From Simmondsia chinensis (Eukaryota > Streptophyta > Magnoliopsida > Caryophyllales > Simmondsiaceae): DNA of 64,000 nucleotides. The position numbers were made by a program, and so were the translations under genes. The notes under the pieces were generated by a model. That model did not search any database. It saw only the letters and a program-made list of their open reading frames with translations, and was not told the origin of the DNA. Below are positions 44,414 to 56,112 of the stretch, piece after piece. The DNA lies in assembly GCA_018398585.1 (NCBI GenBank), contig JAGTTD010000015.1:28663478-28727477 (forward strand), given 5' to 3'. The first letter of the stretch is position 1. Each line of letters opens with the position of its first letter.

Positions 44414-45543
44414 CTATTTCATCTTATGCTTTTGAGCTCTTTGGCTTTTCTTCGACGACACAAAAGTAGAAGTCCGATAGCCCACTACCCTCTTCCTTCT
44501 CCGCTTCCCTTTGTCACTAGGCTTAGCAACAAGCGGCCTTAATACTGGAGGCGGTTCAAAACCCAGTGGATACTCGGATCCAGAAGACTTAGAATTATTA
44601 TCACTACCGGCATCCCGAACCTGAACCTGGTTATGCAAAGTAGATATAGGGCCTTGGAGCCCTATTATGACTATGTCATCCAAGCCGACGTCAATCCATG
44701 GTAAGGCAAGTGGAGGCTAAGAAGCCAAAACTCAAAGTTGGGGACTTGACTGAAGAAAAGTAGGTAGAATGGCCATGCACAGGCATATAAGATCAGGAAC
44801 CCATCTCCCAATTACTTTCCCTCCAACGAGAAAGTCAAACTAGCCCCTAACACACCCCACACACTTCATGATAATTGTGGCCAAACTTGAAGGTGGGCCC
44901 TAAGAAACCTGAGCTCAGGCGTGGAAGGACAAATTGGAGGGTGTGAATTTTGAGTGGAGCACGTCCTAGTGACAATACCATTTTGAGGAGATGAGGCCAT
45001 CACCCTGGAGAGCATGGAAAAAGCGGCTTGGGCGATTACCTCCGGGGAGCAAGTTACCCTCTTTGACCAAAACCAGGTGAGTTCTCCCATTGAACTTTAC
45101 TTAGACCAGTTGATGAATCAGTGAAGGAGAGTATGTTTCAATAAGTACCTGTGCAACATCAACGCATCTCATTGCTAACATTCTGGAATCAATCTGGATA
45201 AACTTGCCCCATAAATTGGCAAAATCTACGAAGCAATCCTTCAACCAACATTGAAGTAGCAATCTGTGGACTTCAATCCAAACTCTTCTACGTAGTGAGC
45301 CTAGAATCTGACCTGAGTATCTAGCCACAAACATGAACTTATAGAGCAGCATCTGCTTTTGAGGCCCAAGATATGACTCCAAGGTTTCGGAAGAGTCACA
45401 AGTCAAAATGAAAGAGTTAGGGCTTAACCCGCGAGGGGCCAAACCCATTAGGTTATTCTCGGTGATAAACATGAGAACACTATCAAAAATATCCTCCTCA
45501 AAAGATTGCGCAATAATTGACCTGTTAAGCTAATCCTCCACAC
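44414..45543 (-). pseudogene. Degenerate LINE ORF1 (DUF4283-type)
   Basis: The frames at 45472-45101, 45090-44866 and 44683-44414 succeed each other and are separated by stops and frameshifts. The first carries the DUF4283 signature found in plant L1 ORF1 proteins and in related nucleic-acid-binding proteins. Its 5' end is interrupted by the TRIM. It is not translatable as one protein. Confidence 0.6.
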
Positions 45544-46592
45544 TGTCAGGGGATGACCGCAGATCACCCGTGCGGCGCCCAGGCCCTTGAGTCTAGGGCC
45601 GGGCCAGCCTACCCCCTATGGTTAACAAGCAGCAATATGTACCTTCAAGAGACGAAATACACGGCATACCACGCACATATCTAAACACAATCAATGTGCA
45701 TTAGTATCGGACAGGCTAAGGAGATCCCATATGGCATATGTCTGCTATTGAGCACAAGGGACAGTGTCAGCAAAAGGCGGCCCATGACATTCTCCCCCAC
45801 CTAATTCCACAAACGTCCTTATTGCGGGTGCCTGCCCATCATCGCATCCCTGCATCTTTGGCAGCCTAATTGGTCACGGGATGACAACATCGTCATTCCC
45901 TCCAGTGTGACACCTCTGACATGCCGTTAACACGCCCTCGACGATAAGCAGGGTGCCCGAAAAGCAAACTACCAGATCCATGCACCATAGTGCACCACGT
46001 ACACGTCTCGCTCCACGATGCTTATTGACACTTCACCTTGTGAATTTCGCATTGCACCCCAAGGATCGGCCCAATCTCCACACAGTAAGCCAGCCATACG
46101 GTCAGCACGCAACACGGTGCGCCTTCCGCTACAACCGGAACCGCGAGCCACTCAACTTCACTCCGAAATTTCCTCATTAGAGTGCCCCTCCCACACAAGG
46201 AGTGTCCATACCCACGGAAAAACCTGCTCCACCCACCCAGGACACAAGAAACTCCCATTCCTCAGGAGTGTCCACCACCACAGACAAAGCTCGGTCCCAC
46301 CACAGCTGCTTACTCGCGCATCATGAGCCTCGCTCTGATACCACTTGTCACGGGATGAGCGCAGATCACTCGTGCTGCGCTCAGGCCCCTGAGGCTAGGG
46401 CCGGGCTAGCTTACCCCCTATGGTCAACAAGGAGCAATATGCACCTTCAAGAGACGAAATACACAGCATACCACGGACATACCTGAACACAATCAATGTG
46501 CATTAGTATCGGACAGGCTAAGGAGACCCCATATGGTATATGTCTGTTTATTGAGCACCAGGGACAGTGTCAGCTAAAGATGGCCCGTGACA
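45544..46592 (-). mobile_element. TRIM-type LTR element, 1,049 bp, no coding capacity
   Basis: LTRs 45544-45789 and 46346-46592 (246/247 bp, TGTCA...TGACA, roughly 10% different by eye). On the minus strand the PBS TGGTATCAGAGC is two bases inside the LTR (inverse at 46332-46343), and a polypurine tract GGTGGGGGAGAA precedes the other LTR (inverse at 45790-45801). ACAC flanks both sides (45540-45543, 46593-46596). The 556-bp interior has no gag or pol motif. Confidence 0.85.
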
Positions 46593-46707
46593 ACACGCTT
46601 ACTTGAATTTACCACAACCATCTTGTAACTGGACTGATCCATGGCAACCCCATTCCAGGATCTAGAGGGGGCACTAGCCTGTTAAGCCAATCCTCAAAAG
46701 ATTGCGC

Positions 46708-46972
46708 AATATTTGTATTTACACGTTTTCCACACCCCTGGTGGGATATTTTATTATTCTTGATTTCTCTCTCATATGTTTGTAGCTATATTGATTTTCC
46801 AATTTTGGTGATATCTTGTACTTATGACCTAGACCTTTGTGTAACAAGTTTTATAAGCGATTGTGGGTTGTAGTTTTACTCAATCCCGGGTGCGCATCTT
46901 AAAATTGAGTTAACATAAATTAGAAGTCACAAAGGAATTTGTTGGTGCTAATGGGATAAACCCAACACCACC
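46708..46972 (+). other. LTR-like remnant, right part
   Basis: This continues 43480-43891 across the LINE insertion and ends in GGGATAAACCCAACA. It is not further classified. Confidence 0.3.
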
Positions 46973-47284
46973 TTGAGTTCAGAGCTTGGAGCTTATAGTT
47001 TTATTCATGAGTGATGATGTATATCCCTTTCGACTAATTCATTAATAATACGCCCTAATTGAATGTTAATGCAAGTTTACAACTTGTAGGCTAAATTCTT
47101 AAGGTCATTGCCGCAATGAGTCATATTATTTGGGTCTAAGATTGGCTAACCTGAAATCATTCTTTGAATTCTTCGATTGATTGATTACCTTTAACCATTT
47201 TCTTGATAGTTTCAGTTAATTACTCAGACTCTCCTATCAAACCTATACCGAAATCATTTTCTTGGTAATAGCTCGATAGTCTTA

Positions 47285-47825
47285 GATCGATAGCACGCTT
47301 GGCTTGATTATTTGCATGATTAGGCTCAATAATGAGCTCAAATAGGCTTGATTAGGCTAACAAGACAAGCCAAGTCGAGTACCAAACACATTTAAAGCTT
47401 ATCGAACCGAACTCAAACAAAGGTTCAAAAGCTCGATAAGAGTTTAATTTGAACTCGAGTTCGATAAGTCTCATAAAACTCGAGCTCAAATATGGGGATG
47501 CTTGACTTGTTTACACCCTTAGGTGTAACAAGGAAAGGCGAGCCGAATACCTCCTCATTTCGAGCTTGAATTGGACATTTCTAATGTGTTTGAGCCGAGC
47601 TCTTATCGAGATTTTAAATCTTTGTTCAAGCACGATTTAATGAGATTTTAGGATGTTTGAACTCCGCTTGGCTCAACTCATTATCCTGATTGAGTTGAAA
47701 TGAGCTTATTATTGAGTCAACCCGATCTCATTATTGAGTCAAATATGGCTCGTAATTAAGCTCAGCTTGCTATTGTGTCGAACCTCATCACCGGGTTGAG
47801 CTCCTCATGTTACTATCCAACTATT
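47285..47825. mobile_element. hAT-like GAGCTC-rich fragments
   Basis: Clusters of GAGCTC, CTCGATAAG and TTGAGCCGAGC, with an end-like inverse of TAAGGGTGTAAACAAGTCAA at 47500-47520, resemble other non-autonomous hAT elements. No matched ends or target duplications. Confidence 0.4.
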
Positions 47826-48329
47826 TTCGAGATAATTCAACTACAACATTCATCCCTGATATCGAACCTGTCTATGTCGCTAAGAGACAAATACTTATAA
47901 TCACATTGTTTATCAACAATAGCATCTGAGTATCAGTTAAAATGGTATTTGTTTTTGGTGTTTTTGACGGAGTAGGATGAGCCAAACTTAAGCTCCATGG
48001 ATGGGCCACCGTGGTTTCCTTCTCCTCCTCGAGAGCAAATTGGTTTTTTGGTCTTTTTCTTGGTGGTTCTCCTGACCTCCCCTTTGTTTGAGTATCCTTT
48101 ACTGGCAATGGAGAAGGAAGGTGGGTTTTTTCGGTGACAAGTGTCTTTATTTGTGCCTCGGGAGCAAGTACCAGGCGTGTAGTGGTGCTATATGCCTACC
48201 TAGTGTCCTATGTACACGCCATGTCATTTCCCTTCAGACACACCTTGCTGGGGTCCTACTTACGACCGATCGATTAGCTAAAAATCAGATTGATCTAAAA
48301 TACCCAGACAAGGAGATACGGTGCCATTC
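47826..48329. other. Intergenic DNA, no gene seen
   Basis: Short open frames on both strands have no recognisable motif. Bases 47950-48080 resemble a decayed LINE coding stretch but nothing definite can be read. Confidence 0.3.
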
Positions 48330-48334
48330 AATTT

Positions 48335-49269
48335 TGTTGGAATTTGGTTCCTAAATAGTCTAAACTATGTCCGAGTACAATGGCTAGAGAGAGCTAAGCT
48401 ATTAGTCTCAAACAGGTTTGGCCGAATAAAATGTAAAATACTAAAATAAGGAATTTTACTTAAATCAAAATGTGTTTTATTTAAAAAAAATAAATTAAGT
48501 AAATATTACAAATAATAAAATAAAATTTTGCTAGGCTTGTTTTTTGAACCAAGCTTCACTGGGAAGCTTTTCTCCCCGTTTCATTTTCCCGCCCAGCTTT
48601 GCCACGTGTCACGATGCGATTGGCCGGTTTTGAGGTTCAATCTTGGCCCTTTATTAGGGCGGTGGATCGTGCGGCAGGGAGGGGTGACACGTGTCACCCC
48701 ATCCAGTGCCGCCCCCCTGCGTGCTGCTTATAAAAAGAGGGATTGAAGAGAGAGAAAAAAGTGTGTGTGGTTCATTTTTGGGGTCATTTTGACCGGTACT
48801 CTCCCTCTCTCCTCCATTTTCTTCTTCAACCTCTATGGGGTGTTCCTAGGGTTTTGATGTGAAAGCGTCTTGTACTATTTACGCGGTTGTAAATCTTAAA
48901 TGATTAATAAAATAGAGCTCTCTAGTGGTAGGGGGACCGTGGAGTAGGCCATTTAGGGCCGAACCACGTTAAAATCATGTGTATTATCTTTATTTCGTTA
49001 TTGTCTTCTATCATCGCATGTAATCTTGAATCAAAGCTTAGAGCATCAGTTTTAAAGACCACCATTTTACAAGATCCGAAAATGAACTAAGTTGTTGTTG
49101 AAGTTAAAACCAGGTTTAATGAGATAACCTAAAAATAGTAAAGTTAAAACAACGGGTTTTGAACTTAGGCTGTAAAGAGGTTTGGTTTTATCAGATCAAC
49201 TTTAACAAGATTGTTTTGAGAACTTTAACCGGATAGAAATTGGTTTTTGAACTCGGAAGAACACCAACA
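48335..49269 (+). repeat. 5' LTR of the 48-kb copia element, with internal deletion
   Basis: It lacks about 220 bp that the 3' LTR has after GGTGTTCCTAGG (compare 48845 with 54155-54372). The break lies at a short CTAGG/CTTAGG microhomology. Confidence 0.9.
48681..48740 (+). promoter_or_regulatory. LTR promoter: 20-bp G-box palindrome and TATA box
   Basis: GGGGTGACACGTGTCACCCC (48681-48700) is a perfect palindrome centred on CACGTG, a G-box/ABRE-type bZIP or bHLH site. A second CCACGTGTC lies at about 48603. TTATAAAAAG follows at 48728. The palindrome is intact in the 3' LTR (53968-53987), with TTATAAAAAAG near 54032. Confidence 0.75.
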
Positions 49270-49414
49270 AGTGGCATTAGAGCACGAGGTTTGTAAAACG
49301 GTTGTGTTGTGGTTCTTTAAATGTGTTTGAAAACAGGCTATTCGATTTTTTTTTGTTTTCACTGTTTGTGAAAAGAAAAAAAAAGTTCCTGTTTCCGGAA
49401 AAAAAATTTTTGAA

Positions 49415-52400
49415 ATGGGAAAATTGGCTGCTAAGTTTGATATCGAGAAAATTTGACGGGAAGAACATAATACCGTTTGGAAGATCAAGACCAGAGCAAT
49501 GTCATTGTCCCAGGGTGTGGGATCCAACTCGTCTGGCTGCTGTCTAGCAATGATCGAGAAGAGTTTAGAGCAGAAGAGCTTTAGGTACCCTTGTTATGTG
49601 TTGTTTAGATTTAATGTGCTGTCTCTTATTTTTCATTTGTTAACTATTGCTAAAATTTGGTCAAAGTTAGAAGAAATGTATAAGGATGAATCTTTGTTGA
49701 TAAGGATACTTATATGGAAATTTCTTCACCTTTAGATTGGCTGGTATAAGCCTCTAGAGGACTCCCTAAATAGGTTAAACAGAATTTTACAGGACCTAAT
49801 GAAAGAAGATGCTGGAATTCTAGGTGAGATTCAAGCTATAATCTTACTGTGTGCTTTACCTAAGTAACTTAGGGGGATTAAAGACACATTAAGATATGGC
49901 CGGGTGAAGATCCCTTTAGATGGAGTAAAGCAGGCTTTTAGGAGTAAAATTCTAGAACTTAAAAGGGAGGGGGATAGACCTGTTTGGGGTAGCAATGGTG
50001 AGGGAATGGTCATGAGAGGAAAGAACAGGCATTAGGGGAATCTGAAAAAATTAATAACAAAGGATGATTGAAGGGTAGGTATTGTTCTAAGTTTTGAAAT
50101 AGAGACATAACGAAAATAAAGTGTTGTGAGTACAACAATTTAGGACATATGAAAGAGAACTGCCCTGATATGAATTAAATACCCGGTATAGCTAACAATT
50201 TGGATTCGTTTTCTTAAATATGGAAATGTTGATGTTTATTTCAATGTTTTTAATTGATTTATGTGATTCGAATGCCAATTGTCGAATGCTTGAAAGTGCT
50301 ATGTTGAAAATAGTATTACTGGTCATGTTAATGTTTCATTTTTGAATCATTAGAGCATGTGTGGGTGTTTAAAATTCAGGTTGTAGTTATTTTTATATGA
50401 CTGCCACTAGAGATAATTTTATCAATATTAAAAATCAGTAACTGGGAAAAGAAAAGTGTTGTTAAGACACCACATAGGAGAAAAATATAACTGGTGTAGG
50501 GTCTAAAAAAATTAGGATTAACCAACGGAACGACATACATCATTAAGGATGTCAGACACGGTCCTGACCTACGTATGAACCCGACATTTTTAAGTCTTTT
50601 GGACTTGAAGGGAATGTCGCATAGAGCTAAGAACTTGGAACTTAGGATCTTGAAGGGGATCCTTGGTGGTTCTGAAAGGGAGCTCAGATAGGTCTATGTC
50701 TTAAAGGGTAGGAGTGTCTCAGGTGAGTCAAGGATCGTGGTTAAGTCTGACCAGAACCGAGTTATGCCATAGGCATTTAGGGCCTTGTGAACAAGAGAGG
50801 TTCGGAAAAACTATTATAACATGGAATGTTAGGAAATAACAACGAGTCCAAAATTTAATTTCTCTGAGTCATGTGCATTTAGTATTATAGGTTGGTATTC
50901 AACGTAGGGACGCATACAACTCACGAGGTGTTAAATTATATGGATTCTAACTTATGAGTCAAACCAGGGTTGTTACCTTAGATGGAGTGTTATAATTTTC
51001 TGTCTATGATTGAAGTAATTCATGCTCAGTGTTTGGAATTTTCTGCTGAAATATTAGACAACTGTTTACCTACATTTGAGAGGTGGAAGGATTAGATAGA
51101 AAATATAACTGGTTAAAATTGAAAATACCTAAGAATGAACAATGGTTTGGATAACATAAATTCAAAATTGGTGAAGTTGTATGCTGCTGGAAATTATTTA
51201 AAATGGTGTCAAACAATTACAAACATGGTTAGAGGAATGCAATAGAAAATATGGTTGCCGAGCGTATGAACCGAACTCTGTGTGACAAGGGTCCGATGTA
51301 TGATGTTCGCATCAGGTACTAGGCAAACAGTTTGAGGGAAGGGGTTGACATGGCAGCCTCGCTATCTTGTGGATAGGATGCCCTAAACTGGTAAATTAGG
51401 CTTAAGGACACCTGAGGAAATGCAGACCGAGCAGTGAGCAAACGACTCTTTTGGGAGAGTGCTTGGCTGTTCAGCATGCACCCACAAGTCTGTGGTCAAG
51501 GGTGAGCCCCGGACCATGAATAGGCATGTTCCTCAGTTACCTTGGAGGGGTAACAGGTGATAGGATAGGAGTTAAGGAGGAAAATTGGACTAGGATCATA
51601 ATAAGTGGAGATGTAACTTTTGATGAGTTGGACATAACCTACTTAGGTGATACTAGTAACTTAACTTCTAAGGAACTGTGTGTTTGAACCTAATCTACGT
51701 GAGATGAATCCAACATAACTGAATTATCAAAACATGACTAAGATCAGAAATTAAGGAATGAACCAGGAAAAGAATTGGATACCAAAAATGAACCAACCCG
51801 AACAGGAACAATCTCAGGATATTGGTAGTGCTGAAATATGCATTTTGGCCGGATTGGAATCTAAAAAAAAAAAAAGGATTCTTGAAAACGAACTAGGAGA
51901 CTATCAACTGACTAGGGATAGGGCTAGGAGAGAAGCAAGACTTCCCCGATGATTAGGATACAGCTCAGTGCATAGTGTATGCTTTGGTTGCCTTTTAGTA
52001 TATAGAATCATGACCTTTGAGCTTCAAGCAGGCTATCTAACAGCCACCATTCTACAAAACGGCAGGATGCATTGAAGGCAGAAATGGATTCCTTAGTGAA
52101 GTACAGGACTTGGTCATTAGTGCCCAAGCTGGCAGGTAAGAATCTAGTGGAAACCAAGTGAAACTACAAGACTAAGGACCTAGTTTACCTTCTGAGAAAA
52201 ACATAGGTTTAAGGTTAGGCTTATAGCTAAAGGTGTCCCGTAGCATAGAAGCATGAATATCACTACGACGGAAGCACATCACCATTAGGGTGTCAATGAA
52301 GTTGACGGACTAGGATGACCTGGATTTGGAATAGTAGTTAGACGTAACTATCGCTTGTTTGCTTAGCTTGTAGGTTTTGTTGAAACCTCAGAATGCTGGC

Positions 52401-53600
52401 CTGGGACGTAGGCTCGGGTAGTCCTTGTACGGACTGTAGCTGTCCCCATGGCAAATGGAAAAAGCGGTTCCATGACTTCTTGGTAGAAGTAGGGTAACAA
52501 GGTCTATTCATGATGAGTGCTTCTGTGTGAAAATTGTGATTATTGATTCTATGTTATACTTGCCTATGTCGATGATATGTTGATAGTTAGTTGTTGCATG
52601 CCTGGAGATTGTTGACCTGTGGAGTTTGTTAAACCAGATTAAATATGAAAGATCTTGGTCCTGCTAAGTGGAATTAGGAATGGAAATTGGTAGTTGATCG
52701 AATGTTGAAAACGATAAACTTATCTCAATCTAATTACTTAAAGAAGGTCTTTCATAGGTTTAACATGATGGCGGCTAAGGTTAGAGCTCACATAACAAGA
52801 CAAATTTTCAGCAAATACCAAAATCCTAGGAATGAACAGGAGGTTGTTGATTAGAGCAACGTTCCATAGGCTAACGCAATAGGGTCAATCGTGTGGTCCA
52901 TGACTTGTACTGGGCCTGACCGTGGCTTAACCAATTAGCATGCTCTCTAGGTTCAGGTGAATTTAGGGAAGGAGCACAGGGATGTGGTTAAGTGGCTGTT
53001 GGGATATATATTAAGGGTAGTTTGATGCTAGGACTTAACGTTTGTGGGAACATAAACCTAAGTCTCTTAGGGTACACTGATGTTGATTTCGGTGGAGATC
53101 TGGTCAAACGAAAGTCCAAGAGCTCGTACATGATATCTTTGAATGGCCGAGACTGTTAGTTGGAGATCCAAGGTCCAGTCAATGACAGTGTGGTCAAATG
53201 ACTGTAGTGGACTCCTAGAGCTAACGAGTGCCATTAAAGAGGGAATTAGGCTAAGTAGACTTCTGGAAGAATTAAACTTAGGCCTAGGAATTCCGGGGAT
53301 ATATGGATAGCCAATCAGTGCTAGCATTTAGCAGGAACACTGTATTCCACGATAAGAGTATGCATCTAGCTGTCACGACGTGTTTCGTGATGGAATAGTT
53401 AGAGGGCGATAGGTAGAGTTGCCGAAAAATTTGAACGGATGAAAGATCCGGCAGATATGAGAACTAAAGCCGTGCCCCTGAACAAGTTAATGGGGTTCAT
53501 TAACTTGGTTCAGATCTCTTGTGTTTCAGGAGGAGAATCAGGACCAAAATAAAATGTTTTATACCCCTATTACTTAAGTGAGTCCAGTAGTTAAACTAAT
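49415..53600 (+). pseudogene. Remnant copia gag-pol, heavily decayed
   Basis: Gag traces: GKLAAKFDIEK near 49415, AKIWSKLEEMYKDE near 49650, KPLEDSLNRLNRILQDL near 49750. A CCHC knuckle at about 50122-50163 has its second Cys changed to Tyr (CCEYNNLGHMKENC). RT traces near 52075-52180: KAEMDSLVKYRTWSLVP and GKNLVETK. Stops and frame changes occur every few dozen codons, and integrase and RNase H can only be guessed. Many stops are TAG/TGA where Gln or Trp would be expected. Confidence 0.8.
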
Positions 53601-53619
53601 TAGTAACCAGGTGGAGAAT

Positions 53620-54795
53620 TGTTGGAATTTGGTTCCTAAATAGTCTGAACTATGTCCGAATACAATGGCCAGAGAGAGCTAAGCTATTAATCGCAAACAG
53701 GTTTGGCCGAATAAAATGTAAAATACTAAAATAAGGAGTTTTACTTAAATCAAAATGTGTTTTATTTAAGTAAAATAAATTAAGTAAATACAAAAAAAAA
53801 AAAAAAAAAAAAATTTTGTTGGGCTTGTTTTTTGAACCAAGCTTCACTGGGAAGCTTTTCTCCCCGTTTCATTTCCCGCCCAGCTTTGCCACGTGTCACG
53901 ATGGGATTGGCCGGTTTTGAGGTTCAATCTTGGCCCTTTATTAGGGCGGTGGATCGGGCGGCAGGGAGGGGTGACACGTGTCACCCCATCCGGTGCACCC
54001 CCCCCCCCCCCCCCCCTCTCTTTGTGTGCTGCTTATAAAAAAGAGGGATTGAAGAGAGAGGAAAAAGGGCGTGTGGTTCATTTTTGGGGTCATTTTGACC
54101 GGTACTCTCCGTCTCTCCTCCATGTTCTTCTTCAACCTCTATGGGGTGTTCCTAGGATTTGCCCTAGGGGTTTATGGTACCAAAACCTAACTGGTAAGGG
54201 ATGGAGCTCGCCGGTGCTGGGAACCACGAAAGCGGATTGTCTTGGGGATCTGGGATCGTGATAGTATAGCAGTTACCTGGCTCGGAGTTGGTAAATTTCT
54301 CTTACTCCCTCTTTTATTCTTTACTGATTCGGTTGTAAAGGGCTGTATAAAGAGAGGTTGGTAACTAATAGCTTAGGTTTTGATGTGAAAGCGCCTTGTA
54401 CCATTTACGCGGTAGTAAAGCTTAAATGATTAATAAAATAGAGCTCTCTAGTGGTAGGGGGACCGTGGAGTAGGCCATTTAGGGCCGAACCACGTTAAAA
54501 TCGTGTGTACTATCTTTATTTCGTTATTATCTTCTATCGTCGCATGTAATCTCGAATCAAAGCTTAGAGCATCAGTTTTAAAGACCACCATTTTACAAGA
54601 TCCGAAAATGAACTAAGTTATTGTTGAAGTTAAAACCGGGTTTGACGAGATAACCTAAAAACAGTAAAGTTAAAACAATGGGTTTTGAACTTAGGCTGTA
54701 AAGAGGTTTGGTTTTATTAGATCAACTTTAACAAGATTGTTTTGAGAACTTTAACAGGATAGAAATTGGTTTTAGAACTCGGAAGAACACCAACA
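53620..54795 (+). repeat. 3' LTR of the 48-kb copia element
   Basis: Full-length LTR. It has 19 consecutive C (53998-54016) between the G-box palindrome and the TATA box; the 5' LTR has only six C there. An A-run of about 23 near 53791 is also longer than its partner. Confidence 0.92.
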
Positions 54796-54800
54796 AATTT

Positions 54801-55324
54801 GCATAACAAAGAGCCTCCTTTTGATTGGTCAACCAACTGATCGGATCTTGATTCGGTTGGTTCATTTCGGGTACATTGTCTAGCTTCTCGTGTAAAATCT
54901 CCAATTAAAGTTCTTTTTCTATTTTTTTTCCACTTTTAACATAAATATCATGTTAAGATGTATACAAAACCATCGAAAAAACCATTATGGGTGACGATAA
55001 AAGCATATGAAAATAAGATATATGAGTTCTCTTTGATGAAATTAGAAATGGGAAAGTAATATTAAATTCAATTAGTAAATCTGAGTATATCTTTTATGTA
55101 AAATAGACATTTGGAAAAAGTATCCTTTCATATTAATATTCATTTCATCCAAGCTTTTCCAGAGTGGTAATAATTGAATTTCCTGTCGGGAATATGCAAG
55201 TTTCCATCGCACGAACACGACAATTAATGAAATACATAAATTGAACAATGAATTCAATGAGCATATAAAATCTTTATATAATGACAATACATGAGTTAAA
55301 ATTATCCTTACATTGCATGATAAG
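54801..55324. other. AT-rich intergenic DNA
   Basis: No gene or repeat is recognised. Confidence 0.4.
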
Positions 55325-55864
55325 TGATGTAGTAAAAAATGTTTGAGCAAAAAGATGAGTCGCATGTCAGTGAAAATGCTTAGGAAATACCAATTTATAT
55401 ACCTAAGTAGCTACTCTACTCATTGCCAATTAGTTTTGGGATAGAACCTCCTTTCGTATGTAATAATGGTAAGAGAGTATCGATCCTCGGATCCAGTTCA
55501 AGGAGCTTGGTTTGGTATGTCACGGACCCTGCTTTGGAGTCTTGCTTGGTCTGGTATAGAGTGGGCCGTGCTAGACAAGCCATATGTAACGAGCCAAGTT
55601 TTGAAAGGGCTACCTAGGAGAATGCTATCTAAAGTAGACTAAAACCGTCCCCAAGAGAAAAGAGCTACCTAATCAGAGTGAAGCTATCGAGGATGACGGT
55701 TGTGGGAGCGTGGTAGTTTGATACAATCAAAAATGTTTGAGCAAAGAGATGAGGTTCACATTGGTGAGAATTGGCTTAGGAAATACTAATTTATATACCT
55801 AAGAAGATACTCCATCCATTACTAATTAATTTTAGGATGGAACCTCCGTTGATGTGGAACATCA
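55325..55864 (+). mobile_element. TRIM-like element, family B, complete (about 540 bp)
   Basis: LTR ~55325-55466 (TGATGTAGTAAAAAATGTTT...) and LTR ~55718-55864 (TGATACAATCAAAAATGTTT...) share ATGTTTGAGCAAA, TTAGGAAATAC[CT]AATTTAT and GGA[AT]AGAACCTCC-like ends. The PBS region TGGTAAGAGAGTATCGATCC corresponds to TGGTATCAGAGCTATTGATC in the copy at 38.9 kb. ATAAG occurs before (55320-55324) and after (55865-55869). The 250-bp interior is non-coding. Confidence 0.65.
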
Positions 55865-55964
55865 ATAAGAGTAGGACCCGGTGCTTTCGTATCCGATGTG
55901 AGAGTATGAGTACGTGCTCCACACTTTGCAACTGCAAATATTAAATATGTGGCTTTGGTTATGT

Positions 55965-56112
55965 GGTGCTTATTTTTGTTCTTTTGTGTTTTTTTTTTTT
56001 TTTTTTTTGCCCTGCTTTTCTATTTTCGTGTTTCTACTTTTTGATTTATTCGGATTCGCTTAGATATCGATTGCTCAAGTCGCTTGTGTTGTATAGCCAT
56101 CGAAAAAAATAA
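55965..56112 (+). mobile_element. LINE 3'-end fragment
   Basis: TTTTTGTTCTTTTGTG, a long T-run, CGGATTCGCTTAGATATCGA, GCTCAAGTCGCTTGTGTTGT and ATAGCCATCGAAAAAAAT form the shared LINE terminus. ATGTGGCTT[TC]GG[TC][TC]ATG occurs on both sides (~55948 and ~56111) as target duplication. Confidence 0.65.

Larger units (their letters stand above)
43892..46707 (-). mobile_element. ORF1-only L1-type LINE, split by a TRIM
   Basis: A 13-bp target duplication, AATATTTGTATTT, flanks it (43879-43891 and 46708-46720). Without the TRIM at 45544-46592 it is 1,767 bp. On the minus strand it holds an ORF1-like region with a DUF4283-type domain (45472-45101: RRVWIEVHRLLLQCWL, WGKFIQIDSRMLAMR, DVAQVLIE), then low-complexity C-terminal parts (GFEPPPVLRPL, KGKRRRKRVVGYR) to about 44100. 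The 3' UTR and A-rich terminus follow immediately. There is no endonuclease or reverse transcriptase. Confidence 0.75.
48335..54795 (+). mobile_element. Ty1/copia element with long LTRs and a decayed interior, 6,461 bp
   Basis: LTRs 48335-49269 (935 bp) and 53620-54795 (1,176 bp) begin TGTTGGAATTTGGTTCC and end GAACACCAACA. The 5-bp target duplication is AATTT (48330-48334, 54796-54800). The PBS TGGCATTAGAGC (49272-49283) is a variant of the initiator-tRNA-Met site, and GGTGGAGAAT precedes the 3' LTR. Over about 415 aligned bases of the LTR 3' parts I count 18 differences (about 4%), mostly transitions. The LTR carries a G-box palindrome and a TATA box. Confidence 0.93.

Noticed and set aside
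45953..46486. Several overlapping frames of 60-102 codons on both strands
   Set aside because: They fall in the GC-richer interior of the TRIM, have no motif, and stay open because of base composition.
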